A DNA stretch of 64,000 bases. Origin: Mucilaginibacter sp. (GTDB taxonomy: Bacteria; Bacteroidota; Bacteroidia; Sphingobacteriales; Sphingobacteriaceae). This document shows, piece by piece, positions 44,704 through 52,941 of this stretch. Both the position numbers and the translations under genes were made by a program. Every line of letters starts with the position of its first letter. Position 1 is the first letter of the stretch. The notes beneath the pieces were generated by a model. It was not told the origin of the DNA. It did not search any database and saw only the letters and a list, made by a program, of their open reading frames with translations. Location of the stretch: positions 1 to 64,000 of the forward strand of contig NZ_JANYGH010000059.1 in assembly GCF_025362475.1 (NCBI RefSeq). Direction: 5' to 3'.

Positions 44704-46676
44704 AGTCTATAATAAAACAAACCTGCAGCCTGCTCACTGTATTGTTAGCAAGCCATTACGCACACGCCCAAACGCCGGGAATAGAAAAAGAAACCTGGTC
44801 AGATAAACCTGCCATTCATAAAATTGCCGGTAAATACAGTAAAGAATCTGACGTAATTGTACTGGATAAACACCGGGTAGAATTTACCGACGAAGGAAAA
44901 GATGCTTTAGCCGAATATTATACCGTGCACAAGATCGTCCATATTAATGACGACAGGGGGATTGAAGGCTATAACAAAATTTACCTGGGCATAAGCGATA
45001 AGGCTGATATTGTAGATATTAAAGCCCGCAGTATTTCGCCAGGTGGTAAAATAGTGGAGCTCAATAAGAATGATATTAAAGAAGTAAAAGAAAAGGACGA
45101 TCAGATTTACAAGATTTTCGCGATGGATGGCCTGGAAAAAGGTTGCGAGGTGGAATACTATTATACCTTTAAAAGGCCTGCTACGTTTTTTGGCCGTGAG
45201 GTAGTGCAGGGTAACTCTCCCATATTGCTTAGCCAGTTTCAGTTGTTTGCGCCAAAAAGGTTAAAGTTTGAGGTAAAGCCTTATAACACCGACGTGGTAA
45301 GTAAAGACACTATTCTGAACGAAAAAGCCATAAGCGAATGCAGTTTTACCGAAACCCCCGGCGTAGAGAAGGAAAAATATTCAAACTATTATTCTGGCCT
45401 GAAAAGGTTGGAATTTAAGCTGGCTTATAACCTATCTGTAAACAAAAGCGAGCGTCTGTATACCTGGAACCTGCTGGCCAAACGCATTTATGGCGTTTAC
45501 ACCGATTACTCGGACAAGGAAGCTGCGGCCGTTGCTGATGTTATCAAAAAAAATAACCTGGCCGCCTCTACTGATGAGGTAGCCAAAATAACGGCGGTTG
45601 AAAATTATATCAAAAAGAATTACTCATACCACGAAGACGTCAGGGGCGAAAATGAAAACCGTGTAGAAACCATTCTGCGCAACAAAAATGCCGGTATGGT
45701 AGGTATTGTGCGTTTATACAGCTTGTTTTATCAAAGCCTGGGTGTAAATTACCAGTTTGTGTTAACCGCCGAACGCAGCAAATACCTGATTGATAAAACT
45801 TTTGAAAACTGGAATAATTGCGATAATCCTATATTTTATTTCCCGGCCGAAGGTAAATTCCTGGCACCAACCAGGGCTGATTTTCGTTACCCCTGGATCC
45901 CATCAGATTGGGGGGCAACTTATGGTTTGTATTGTAAACATACCATGCTGGGCAATTTTTCGACAGCGATAGCGGATATCAAGATGGTACCGCTTGAGGA
46001 TTATACCAAATCTATGCAGAGCATGGAGGCTACCATAACCTTCTCCAAAGATTTGGATTCGTTAATAACCGATGCCAAACAAATTTTTGGTGGTTATGCA
46101 GCAACAAACTATCGGGATGCCTTTAACTACTCCAACGACGAACAAAAACGCCAGCTTTTTAAAGACCTCACCAAAAACTATTTCAGTTCCGAAACCATCC
46201 TTTCATCAGAAGTGTTAAACCAGCCTTTTGAAAGCCAGACCGCCAACCTGCCTTTGATTTTACACATCAAAGCAAAATCGGGCGCGTTTTTAGAGAGTGC
46301 AGGCAATAAACTTTTGTTGAAAATAGGTATGGCAATTGGTCCGCAGGTAGAGATGTACCAGGATAAACCCCGCCAGTTACCTGTTGATATGGGTTTTGGA
46401 CACATTGAAGAACGTAAACTGGAAGTTACCATACCGGCCGGTTACAAGATCAGGAATCTTAATGATCTGAAAATTGACCAGACCTACAAAGAAGATGGCG
46501 AGCTAACCATGGGTTTTGTATCTGACTATGAACTGAAAGGAAACCAGCTCACCATCCACATTATGGAGCAATACCGCAAACCCCTATACCCCATCACTAT
46601 ATTCGATCCGTTCAGGAAAATTATCAACGCATCGTCTGATTTTAATAAGGTAGTATTGATATTGGAGAAGATATAG
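44700..46676 (+). CDS. secreted DUF3857/transglutaminase-like protein, catalytic Cys lost
   Basis: The 658-aa paralogue of the preceding protein has a signal peptide (LLTVLLASHYAHAQ). The DUF3857 part is clear (ALAEYYTVHKIVHINDDRGIE, ARSISPGGKIVELNKNDIKE), and a transglutaminase-like core lies at about 285-400. Where its neighbour has FGDCKDMAS, this one reads NAGMVGIVR, so Met stands in place of the nucleophile. The His region is also replaced (WNNCDNPIFYF). It therefore looks like a pseudoenzyme, perhaps a binding or regulatory subunit for the active neighbour (inference). The start overlaps the upstream stop (ATGA). Confidence 0.88.
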   Translation: MKSIIKQTCSLLTVLLASHYAHAQTPGIEKETWSDKPAIHKIAGKYSKESDVIVLDKHRVEFTDEGKDALAEYYTVHKIVHINDDRGIEGYNKIYLGISDKADIVDIKARSISPGGKIVELNKNDIKEVKEKDDQIYKIFAMDGLEKGCEVEYYYTFKRPATFFGREVVQGNSPILLSQFQLFAPKRLKFEVKPYNTDVVSKDTILNEKAISECSFTETPGVEKEKYSNYYSGLKRLEFKLAYNLSVNKSERLYTWNLLAKRIYGVYTDYSDKEAAAVADVIKKNNLAASTDEVAKITAVENYIKKNYSYHEDVRGENENRVETILRNKNAGMVGIVRLYSLFYQSLGVNYQFVLTAERSKYLIDKTFENWNNCDNPIFYFPAEGKFLAPTRADFRYPWIPSDWGATYGLYCKHTMLGNFSTAIADIKMVPLEDYTKSMQSMEATITFSKDLDSLITDAKQIFGGYAATNYRDAFNYSNDEQKRQLFKDLTKNYFSSETILSSEVLNQPFESQTANLPLILHIKAKSGAFLESAGNKLLLKIGMAIGPQVEMYQDKPRQLPVDMGFGHIEERKLEVTIPAGYKIRNLNDLKIDQTYKEDGELTMGFVSDYELKGNQLTIHIMEQYRKPLYPITIFDPFRKIINASSDFNKVVLILEKI

Positions 46677-46705
46677 AACCGAAAAGCAGAATAGTATCGG
46701 GTATC

Positions 46706-46745
46706 AGGATTTTGTTTAACCGCTGATGTGGTTAAACAAAATCCT
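46706..46745 (+). terminator. perfect 16-bp hairpin ending the TPR/transglutaminase operon
   Basis: Arms AGGATTTTGTTTAACC and GGTTAAACAAAATCCT are exact complements with an 8-nt loop, 30 bp after the last stop. No T run follows, so it may act as an mRNA-stabilising hairpin rather than a classical terminator. Confidence 0.7.
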
Positions 46746-46802
46746 AAGGTTTATTGAACTTTCATTCTGTTTATACTTTAATGCCGGAAATGGCAGAGTC
46801 TT

Positions 46803-46934
46803 TTTGAACTCCATTGAAAATAAAAAATTCTGAAAAATTCGAGTTCAAACAAATTTTGCGTAAGGGATTGGCGGGGATACCGTCCGTTAGCTAACAGATA
46901 ATGCCCTGTGCAGTATGAGCATAAAGCCCGGCCC
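46803..46934 (+). repeat. family 4 repeat, copy 1 (inverted partner at 50.8 kb)
   Basis: The sequence runs from TTTGAACTCCATTGAAAA through GGATTGGCGGGGATACCG to GTGCAGTATGAGCATAAAGC and CCGGCC. Its reverse complement is present at 50743-50876 with scattered differences. A further hairpin (GGGACTTGT...ACAAGTCCC, 46987-47019) lies to its right. The 392-bp gap 46677-47068 has no gene. Confidence 0.85.
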
Positions 46935-47068
46935 GCAGGGATACGCTCTTTGGCTCAAGTGTTGTGCTTTGGGCATTGAGTGATAGGGGACTTGTGGTTT
47001 TCTTAGTCATACAAGTCCCGGTTGCTTCGTTAACATAAAGAAGTTAAGAAACCACAAAAAACTATAAC

Positions 47069-47533
47069 CTATTCTTCTCCGGCTTCCTTAATCAGTCTAT
47101 CTACCAAAGATGGAGATATACGAAAGTTAGTTTGCTGAATAAGTTGCAGATAAGGTCGCAGTAAAGGAATTATACGCTGCTGTTTTGCGTAAAGCAACAC
47201 CCCCGCCGAACCTTTAACGGCTACTCCTCTTTGTTCGGCAAATTTCCTGGCGGCCCTGTCATCCGTGAGTAGGTAATCGCATTTTATCTCGGCAGCTAAA
47301 GCTATGGCGCTGGCTTCGCCTGGATCAATAAGATCATTAAATTCGCTTTGCAGCAAATTATTCTGAACAAGCTTAATGGTTACCCAATCTGGTAAGGTTT
47401 TGCCATATTCTTTCGCTATTTCGGGAGTTGTGATAACATGTGCAAATAATTGAGGGAGTAAATACAATGCATCAATTTTATCTAAAATGATAAAACAACT
47501 GGTATCGGTAATAACAATAGTGTTTTCAGGCAT
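47069..47533 (-). CDS. PIN-domain protein, DUF3368 (putative toxin)
   Basis: The protein of about 154 aa starts at ATG 47533 (MPENTIVITDTSCFIIL). The PIN-type acidic residues are in TDTSCFI, the Asp-Pro-Gly-Glu-Ala-Ser segment DPGEASAIALA near 80, and LLTDDRAARKFAE near 105. The ending GSAGVLLYAK fits DUF3368. PIN proteins are metal-dependent RNases and often toxins. It overlaps the UPF0175 gene upstream by 8 bp, the usual arrangement of this pair. Toxicity is inferred from family and context. Confidence 0.87.
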   Translation of the reverse strand: MPENTIVITDTSCFIILDKIDALYLLPQLFAHVITTPEIAKEYGKTLPDWVTIKLVQNNLLQSEFNDLIDPGEASAIALAAEIKCDYLLTDDRAARKFAEQRGVAVKGSAGVLLYAKQQRIIPLLRPYLQLIQQTNFRISPSLVDRLIKEAGEE

Positions 47534-47744
47534 GATCGAGGTCGGCCTCAACACTGGGGTCAAGGTAGTTTACACCAAAATTGATCAGAATTTCAGCAAA
47601 ATCCCATTTTTTCATTCCGCACATTTCGGCAGCCTGATTTAATGATAGTTTGCCAGCCTCATACAGTTTGGCCGCAATTAAACGTACGGTTTCATCATGC
47701 TCTTTTTCCAGCGCATCAGGAACTTGTATTGTCATCGTAGTCAT
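47526..47744 (-). CDS. UPF0175 family protein (putative antitoxin of the PIN partner)
   Basis: This protein of about 72 aa matches UPF0175: an N-terminal strand TIQVPDALEKE, then LIAAKLYEAGKLSLNQAAEM and CGMKKWDFAEILINFGV, a helix-turn-helix-like fold. I place the start at ATG 47744 (MTTMTIQV); 47768 and 47735 are alternatives. It is located directly before and overlapping the PIN gene. Upstream is an AT-rich gap shared with purL, which is transcribed the other way. Confidence 0.85.
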   Translation of the reverse strand: MTTMTIQVPDALEKEHDETVRLIAAKLYEAGKLSLNQAAEMCGMKKWDFAEILINFGVNYLDPSVEADLDHA

Positions 47745-47905
47745 ATTATAAAGATAAGCATTATTCAAATTAAAACGTATAATGATTTATCAGGTAGTTT
47801 GTTGAATACGGTATTGATAATAACAATAACAGGGCAAACAAATTTAAATTACCCGCCACCCACACTTCACCCCCGCAACAAACCTGTCACCTTTTACCGC
47901 TATCC

Positions 47906-47936
47906 TTTCGTCTTTCCAGCTTTTTTCCTAATTTTG
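47906..47936 (+). promoter_or_regulatory. purL promoter
   Basis: TTTC (47906-47909), 19 nt, TAATTTTG (47929-47936), ending 29 nt before the TTG start codon of purL. Confidence 0.6.
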
Positions 47937-47965
47937 CGCATCCTTTCAAATAAAACAATATTAAA

Positions 47966-50188
47966 TTGGAGCACCAGGAATTAACCACCGTTGAAACCGC
48001 CAAAGATTTAGGCTTACTACCCGAAGAATTTGAACGTATTATAGAGATATTAGGGCGAGTGCCCAACTTTACCGAGTTATCCATCTTCGCGGTAATGTGG
48101 AGCGAACACTGCTCATACAAAAACTCCATCACCTGGCTAAAAACCTTACCTAAAGACAGCGACCGCATGCTGGCTAAGGCAGGTGAAGAAAACGCCGGAT
48201 TGGTTGATTTGGGCGATGGCATTGGCTGCGCCTTTAAGATAGAATCACATAACCACCCATCGGCGCTTGAACCTTACCAGGGTGCAGCCACTGGTGTGGG
48301 TGGTATTAACCGCGATATATTTACGATGGGTGCAAGGCCCATAGCCCAGCTAAATTCCCTGCGCTTTGGCGATCTTAAACTGGAAAAAACCCAGTGGTTA
48401 GTTAAAGGCGTGGTAAAAGGCATCAGCCATTACGGTAATGCCTTCGGCATCCCAACCGTAGGCGGCGAGTTGTTTTTTGACGATTGCTATAATGTAAATC
48501 CTTTGGTAAACGCCATGTCGGCAGGTATTGTTAAGGCGGGCGAAACCGTTTCTGCAACATCATACGGCGTGGGTAACCCTGTTTATATAGTAGGTTCGGC
48601 AACCGGTAAAGACGGTATCCATGGCGCGGCTTTCGCATCTAAAGATATCAGCAAAGATTCTGTGAATGATCTTCCTGCCGTACAGGTGGGCGACCCTTTC
48701 CAGGAGAAACTGTTGTTGGAGGCTACATTAGAAGTTATAAAAACCGGTGCCGTGGTAGGTATGCAGGATATGGGCGCCGCCGGTATCATCTGCTCAAACT
48801 CAGAAATGAGTGCCAAAGGCGAGCACGGTATGCGTATCGACCTGGATTTGGTGCCAACCCGCCAGGCCAATATGAAACCTTACGAAATACTGCTTTCTGA
48901 ATCACAGGAGCGTATGCTTATCGTGGTACATAAAGGACGTGAAAAAGAAGTTGAGGCTGTATTTGATAAATGGGACCTTAACTGTGCCATTATTGGTGAA
49001 GTTACCGATACCCAGCGTTTAGAATACTACATGCATGGCGAAAAAGTAGCCGATGTACCTGCTGACGATTTAGTGTTAGGTGGTGGTGCCCCGGTTTACG
49101 AACGCGAATACCGCGAGCCTGCTTATTTTGCCGAAAATCAGAAATTTAATATGGATGATGTTGCCGAACCTGCCAATTTGGTGGAGGTTGCCGAGCATCT
49201 TTCTGCGCACCCTAACTTAGCATCAAAACGTTGGGTAACTGATCAGTATGATAGCATGGTAGGTGTACAAACCATGACAGCTAACCTGGCCTGCGATGCA
49301 GCCGTTGTAGCCGTTAAGGATACCAACAAGGCTATTGTATTAACTACAGATTGTAATTCCCGCTATGTATATGCCGATCCTTATAAAGGTACAGCCATTG
49401 CCGTTGCCGAAGCTGCACGTAATATTACCTGCGCTGGTGGCGAGCCTGTGGCTATCACCAATTGCCTAAACTTTGGTAACCCTTACAATCCCGAAGTTTA
49501 CTGGCAGTTTGTAAGCGCCATTAAAGGTATGGGCGATGCCTGCCGCAAGTTTGAAACCCCGGTTACCGGTGGTAACGTGAGTTTCTACAACCAGTCGGCA
49601 GATGGTGGTTCGGTTTTCCCTACGCCAACCATTGGTATGCTGGGTGTAATGGAAGATACCGAGAACATCATGACCGCTGATTTTAAACAACCCGGCGACT
49701 TGATTTACCTGATAGGCGAATCTGTAAATGATATCGCGTCATCGCAATACCTGGCTTCATGGCATAAAATAACAGCTTGCCAGGCCCCGTATTTTGATAT
49801 TGACAAAGAATACGATACACAACAAACCATTAAAGAACTCATTAAACACCGTGTGCTGGTATCTGCACATGATGTTGCCGATGGTGGTTTATACATTAAC
49901 CTGTTAGAGTCGGCCATGCCAAACGGACTGGGCTTTGATATCGAAACAGATGCTGCTATCCGCAAGGATGCCTTCCTTTTTGGCGAGGCACAGGGCAGGA
50001 TTGTGGTAACGGTAGCACCAGAGGAGCAGGAACGTTTTATTGAGTTTATGGCTACCAGCGAAACTGAATTTACCTTGCTGGGTACTGTAAACAATGGTTT
50101 CCTGAATGTTGATGGTGAACTGTTTGGTCACGTTACCGATGTGAAAATGGTACACAGCAATGTGTTACACTCTATTTTAGGCGAATAA
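47966..50188 (+). CDS. purL: phosphoribosylformylglycinamidine synthase subunit PurL
   Basis: The 740-aa small-type PurL (used together with PurQ and PurS) makes FGAM from FGAR, glutamine-derived ammonia and ATP. Motifs include MWSEHCSYKNS near residue 48, GIGCAFKIESHNHPSA near 90, GVGGINRDIFTMGARPIA near 112, and KRWVTDQYDSMVG followed by the second repeat half with GGNVSFYNQS and SAHDVADGGL. The start codon is TTG: no ATG is near, and the family N-terminus (EHQELTTVETAKDLGL) begins exactly there. The stop overlaps the ATG of the next gene by one base. Confidence 0.97.
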   Translation: MEHQELTTVETAKDLGLLPEEFERIIEILGRVPNFTELSIFAVMWSEHCSYKNSITWLKTLPKDSDRMLAKAGEENAGLVDLGDGIGCAFKIESHNHPSALEPYQGAATGVGGINRDIFTMGARPIAQLNSLRFGDLKLEKTQWLVKGVVKGISHYGNAFGIPTVGGELFFDDCYNVNPLVNAMSAGIVKAGETVSATSYGVGNPVYIVGSATGKDGIHGAAFASKDISKDSVNDLPAVQVGDPFQEKLLLEATLEVIKTGAVVGMQDMGAAGIICSNSEMSAKGEHGMRIDLDLVPTRQANMKPYEILLSESQERMLIVVHKGREKEVEAVFDKWDLNCAIIGEVTDTQRLEYYMHGEKVADVPADDLVLGGGAPVYEREYREPAYFAENQKFNMDDVAEPANLVEVAEHLSAHPNLASKRWVTDQYDSMVGVQTMTANLACDAAVVAVKDTNKAIVLTTDCNSRYVYADPYKGTAIAVAEAARNITCAGGEPVAITNCLNFGNPYNPEVYWQFVSAIKGMGDACRKFETPVTGGNVSFYNQSADGGSVFPTPTIGMLGVMEDTENIMTADFKQPGDLIYLIGESVNDIASSQYLASWHKITACQAPYFDIDKEYDTQQTIKELIKHRVLVSAHDVADGGLYINLLESAMPNGLGFDIETDAAIRKDAFLFGEAQGRIVVTVAPEEQERFIEFMATSETEFTLLGTVNNGFLNVDGELFGHVTDVKMVHSNVLHSILGE

Positions 50189-50577
50189 TGCTGAAACTGA
50201 ACCGTGTACATCACATCGCTATCATTTGTTCCGATTATGAGAAGTCGAAACATTTTTACAGCGAAGTACTGGGTTTAAAAATAGTACGCGAGGTATATCG
50301 CGAAGCAAGACAATCATACAAGCTTGATCTGGAAGTGGGTGACCGCTACCAGATTGAGCTTTTTTCATTTCCAGAGCCTGCACCCCGCCCTTCGCGCCCC
50401 GAAGCGGCCGGTTTGCGCCATTTAGCCTTCGAGGTAGATGCCCTTGACGAGGCCGTATTTCACCTTACAGAACAAGGGGTAGAAGTAGAGCCCATCCGTG
50501 TAGATGAACTCACCAACAAGCGCTTTACCTTCTTCACAGATCCTGATGGCTTGCCACTGGAGTTGTACGAGCGATAG
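50188..50577 (+). CDS. VOC-family metalloprotein, YaeR/glyoxalase I-like
   Basis: The 129-aa vicinal-oxygen-chelate protein is the same length as the YaeR/SMU1112c group. Putative metal ligands are His in RVHHIAII, Glu in YQIELFSF, His in GLRHLAFEV and Glu in LPLELYER (His-Glu-His-Glu). The substrate is not established for this group. The 1-bp overlap with purL implies coupled translation; a metabolic link with purine synthesis is possible but unproven. Confidence 0.93.
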   Translation: MLKLNRVHHIAIICSDYEKSKHFYSEVLGLKIVREVYREARQSYKLDLEVGDRYQIELFSFPEPAPRPSRPEAAGLRHLAFEVDALDEAVFHLTEQGVEVEPIRVDELTNKRFTFFTDPDGLPLELYER

Positions 50578-50616
50578 GGGATAAGTCTATTTTTTCTTTC
50601 TTTGTTCTTTTCTCTC

Positions 50617-50650
50617 TTTTGTCATCCTGAGGAACGAAGGATCTATGAAC
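50617..50650 (+). repeat. fragment of the family 1 palindromic repeat
   Basis: ttttgtcatcctgaggaacg followed by aaggatctatgaac corresponds to one arm only of the element at 11864-11963. Confidence 0.65.
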
Positions 50651-50742
50651 TATACAGGTCCATTTTGTAGATCAACTAAACAGGACAATAATAAAAGTTC
50701 TGCTCATTTTTCCGGGCGTTTCCGCCACTGATAGAAGTGTCG

Positions 50743-50876
50743 GCCGGGCTCTATGCTCATACTGCACAGGCCTTATTCACATTGGCCGGTATCCGCGCCG
50801 ATCCCTAACGCAAAAATTTGTCTGAATCAGAATTTTTCACAATTGTTTGTTTTCAATGGAGTTCAAGAAGGCTGCG
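50743..50876 (-). repeat. family 4 repeat, copy 2 (inverted relative to 46.8 kb)
   Basis: Read on the minus strand it gives TTGAACTCCATTGAAAACAA, GGATCGGCGCGGATACCGG, and CTGTGCAGTATGAGCATAGA with GCCCGGCC, matching 46803-46934 along its length. The 568-bp gap (50578-51145) also holds GTCTTGAT...ATCAAGAC (51001-51033) and GTTACTTTT...AAAAGTAAC (about 51015-51090) inverted repeats. There is no gene. Confidence 0.85.
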
Positions 50877-51145
50877 CCGTTTTCAAAATTAAAGAATTTT
50901 CAGAATGAATTGGCTGTTAATATTGAAAATAAAAAGCGGGCAAAGGCCTGACGGAAAACGCGGGCCTGGGAGTTTTGCCTGTGGGGGGAAGGATTTTTCC
51001 GTCTTGATTTTTTGGTTACTTTTGTATCAAGACAAACGGCGTAGCCCTCTTGAGTTTCTTTTTAAAATAAATAATAACGAAAAAAGTAACAGCCCTCCGC
51101 GGTAACTGAGCGGGCCAATGTCGTCGTTTACCACAAAATATTTCG

Positions 51146-51832
51146 ATGCCCACCACCCAGGATATTAAAGTAGCCGTTGATGCCGTAGTATTTGGATACA
51201 CATCCAAAGAAGGATTGTCCGTATTACTTATTAAGCGCAATATTGATCCTTTCAAAAACAACTGGGCATTACCGGGCGGACTGGTTGGCAACAACGAATC
51301 CTTAGAAGATGCTGTACAACGCGAACTGAAAGAGGAAACAGGCATTAGCATTAATTACCTGGAGCAACTATATAGTTTTGGTAAACCTGGCCGCGACCCA
51401 CGTAACAGGGTGATCTCCATAACGTATTATGGCCTGGTTAAACCCGAGGCCTTTGAGATACATGCAGCTACCGACGCGGCAGAAGCGGCATGGTTCAACA
51501 TCAAAAAAATTCCACCCTTGGCTTTTGATCACGATAGTATCATCATCGCGGCGCATAAACGCCTTAAAAGCAAGATTCTTTACCAGCCCGTAGGCTTCGA
51601 GCTATTGGAAGAGAAATTCCCCTTCTCCGAACTGGAAAAACTATACATGGCCGTGTTAGACCGCGATATTGATCGCCGTAACTTTAAAAAGAAAGTAATT
51701 AAATTCGGTTTTTTAGAAGAGACGGCCGAAAAGCAAGTGCTTGAAGGGGCCGGCCGGCCGGGAAATCTTTTCAGCTTTAACAAAGACAAATACTTCCAGC
51801 TTCAAAAAGAAGGTATCAACTTCGAAATTTAA
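51146..51832 (+). CDS. nrtR: NrtR-type regulator: Nudix domain plus winged helix
   Basis: The 228-aa protein has an N-terminal Nudix domain with an intact box, G-X5-E-X7-REL-X-EE-X-G (GNNESLEDAVQRELKEETG, about residues 52-70). A C-terminal winged-helix region covers about 145-220 (FPFSELEKLYMAVLDRDIDR, then NFKKKVIKFGFL). This is the plan of NrtR, a repressor of NAD-synthesis genes that senses ADP-ribose or related nucleotides. The next three genes encode NAD salvage, and two palindromes sit on their promoter, which strongly supports the assignment. Because the Nudix box is intact, hydrolase activity may be retained. Confidence 0.9.
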   Translation: MPTTQDIKVAVDAVVFGYTSKEGLSVLLIKRNIDPFKNNWALPGGLVGNNESLEDAVQRELKEETGISINYLEQLYSFGKPGRDPRNRVISITYYGLVKPEAFEIHAATDAAEAAWFNIKKIPPLAFDHDSIIIAAHKRLKSKILYQPVGFELLEEKFPFSELEKLYMAVLDRDIDRRNFKKKVIKFGFLEETAEKQVLEGAGRPGNLFSFNKDKYFQLQKEGINFEI

Positions 51833-51841
51833 AGTCCCCCC

Positions 51842-51966
51842 GTAGAGACGCATAATTGCGTCTCCCGCATGCAGGTCAACGATGCAAATCCAGCATGTAA
51901 ATCCACCATGCAAATCTCACATGCATATCCGCTCGTCTGGCGGGAGACGGAATTATGCGTCTCTAC
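51842..51966. repeat. palindromic element with a 13-bp tandem-repeat core
   Basis: Outer arms of 27 bp (51842-51868, starting gtagagacgcataattgcg; 51940-51966, ending aattatgcgtctctac) match with one mismatch. The interior has four 13-bp units (51882-51933) of the form atgcaaatccagc, with small changes. It lies between nrtR and the nad operators. It may act as a terminator-like structure for nrtR, though no T run follows. Confidence 0.88.
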
Positions 51967-51987
51967 ATCAAAATATTTTCAAAAATA

Positions 51988-52037
51988 ATTTGCGTATTTA
52001 AAACGCATATTTATATTTGCGTATAATTAACGCAAAT
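51988..52037. promoter_or_regulatory. two tandem NrtR-type operators overlapping the nad promoter
   Basis: Site 1 is ATTTGCGT-N7-ACGCATAT (51988-52010) and site 2 is ATTTGCGT-N7-ACGCAAAT (52015-52037, perfect 8-bp arms). Their centres are 27 bp apart. A promoter TTTG (51989-51992)-N19-TATATTTG (52012-52019) is embedded in them, so bound repressor would block both boxes. Assignment to NrtR is by position. Confidence 0.82.
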
Positions 52038-52040
52038 AAC

Positions 52041-52937
52041 ATGAAGATAGCCGTAATTATTGCCCGCTTCCAAACACCTTACCTGCATGAGGGGCATAAA
52101 CAACTGATAGATACCGTAAGTAAAGATTATGCTAAGCTTATTATCTTGCTTGGTGTAAGCCCGGTGATGGGTAGTCGGAAAAATCCTTATGATTACCATA
52201 CCCGCGAAAAAATGATCAAAAGAGAGTACCCGGATGTTGTTGTTCTGCCGGTGAGTGATCATCCAAGCGATAGGGTATGGTCTGATAACCTGGATAATTT
52301 ATTGAAAAGTGTTTTTCCTAACGGTCAGTTTTACTTGTTTGGTAGCAGGGATAGTTTTATTCCTTATTACACAGGGCATTTTGAAACGGTTGAGCTGCCC
52401 GCGCATGGCGATTATAATGCCACCGAACTGCGTAAACAATATGCCGATAAGGTGTTTGATTCCAATGATTTTCGTGCAGGGATACTGTATGCCTATTATA
52501 ACCAATATACTAAAGTATACCCAACGGTTGATGTAGCCATGTTCAGGAACAACAAAACCGAACTACTATTAGGCAAAAAAGCCAACAGCAATACATGGCG
52601 CTTTATAGGAGGCTTTGCCGATCCGGAAGATGAAAGCTACGAAGCTGCCGCCCAACGCGAGCTGTTTGAAGAGTGTGGCGAGCTACAGGTAAGCAATATG
52701 ATCTATGAAACAAGTCACCGGGTAAACGATTGGCGTTACCGTAACGAAGCCGATAAAATCATTACCTTGTTGTTCAGCTGCGATCACCTTGCCGGGGAGC
52801 CGGCGGCTAACGATGATATTATAGATGTGGCCTGGTTTAAAATTGAAAACCTGGCGCAAATGATTGCCGATGGCCTTATTAACGATGAGCACACCAAAAT
52901 GATGAAGCTCATCATCACCAAATACCTTAAAAACTGA
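52041..52937 (+). CDS. nadM: bifunctional NMN adenylyltransferase / Nudix hydrolase
   Basis: The 298-aa protein has an N-terminal nucleotidyltransferase with the opening IARFQTPYLHEGH (HxGH-type ATP site), which joins NMN to AMP to make NAD. A C-terminal Nudix domain has GGFADPEDESYEAAAQREL and FEECGE, the ADP-ribose pyrophosphatase-like variant with one extra residue in the box. This is the known NadM-Nudix fusion. I start at ATG 52041. The reading frame opens at 52017, but that lies inside the -7 box and operator 2. First gene of the nad operon, 4 bp before nadV. Confidence 0.93.
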   Translation: MKIAVIIARFQTPYLHEGHKQLIDTVSKDYAKLIILLGVSPVMGSRKNPYDYHTREKMIKREYPDVVVLPVSDHPSDRVWSDNLDNLLKSVFPNGQFYLFGSRDSFIPYYTGHFETVELPAHGDYNATELRKQYADKVFDSNDFRAGILYAYYNQYTKVYPTVDVAMFRNNKTELLLGKKANSNTWRFIGGFADPEDESYEAAAQRELFEECGELQVSNMIYETSHRVNDWRYRNEADKIITLLFSCDHLAGEPAANDDIIDVAWFKIENLAQMIADGLINDEHTKMMKLIITKYLKN

Positions 52938-52941
52938 ACCG

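Noticed and set aside
51882..51933. CRISPR-like short repeats
   Set aside because: The four 13-bp units follow each other without spacers, inside a palindrome, and no cas genes are near.
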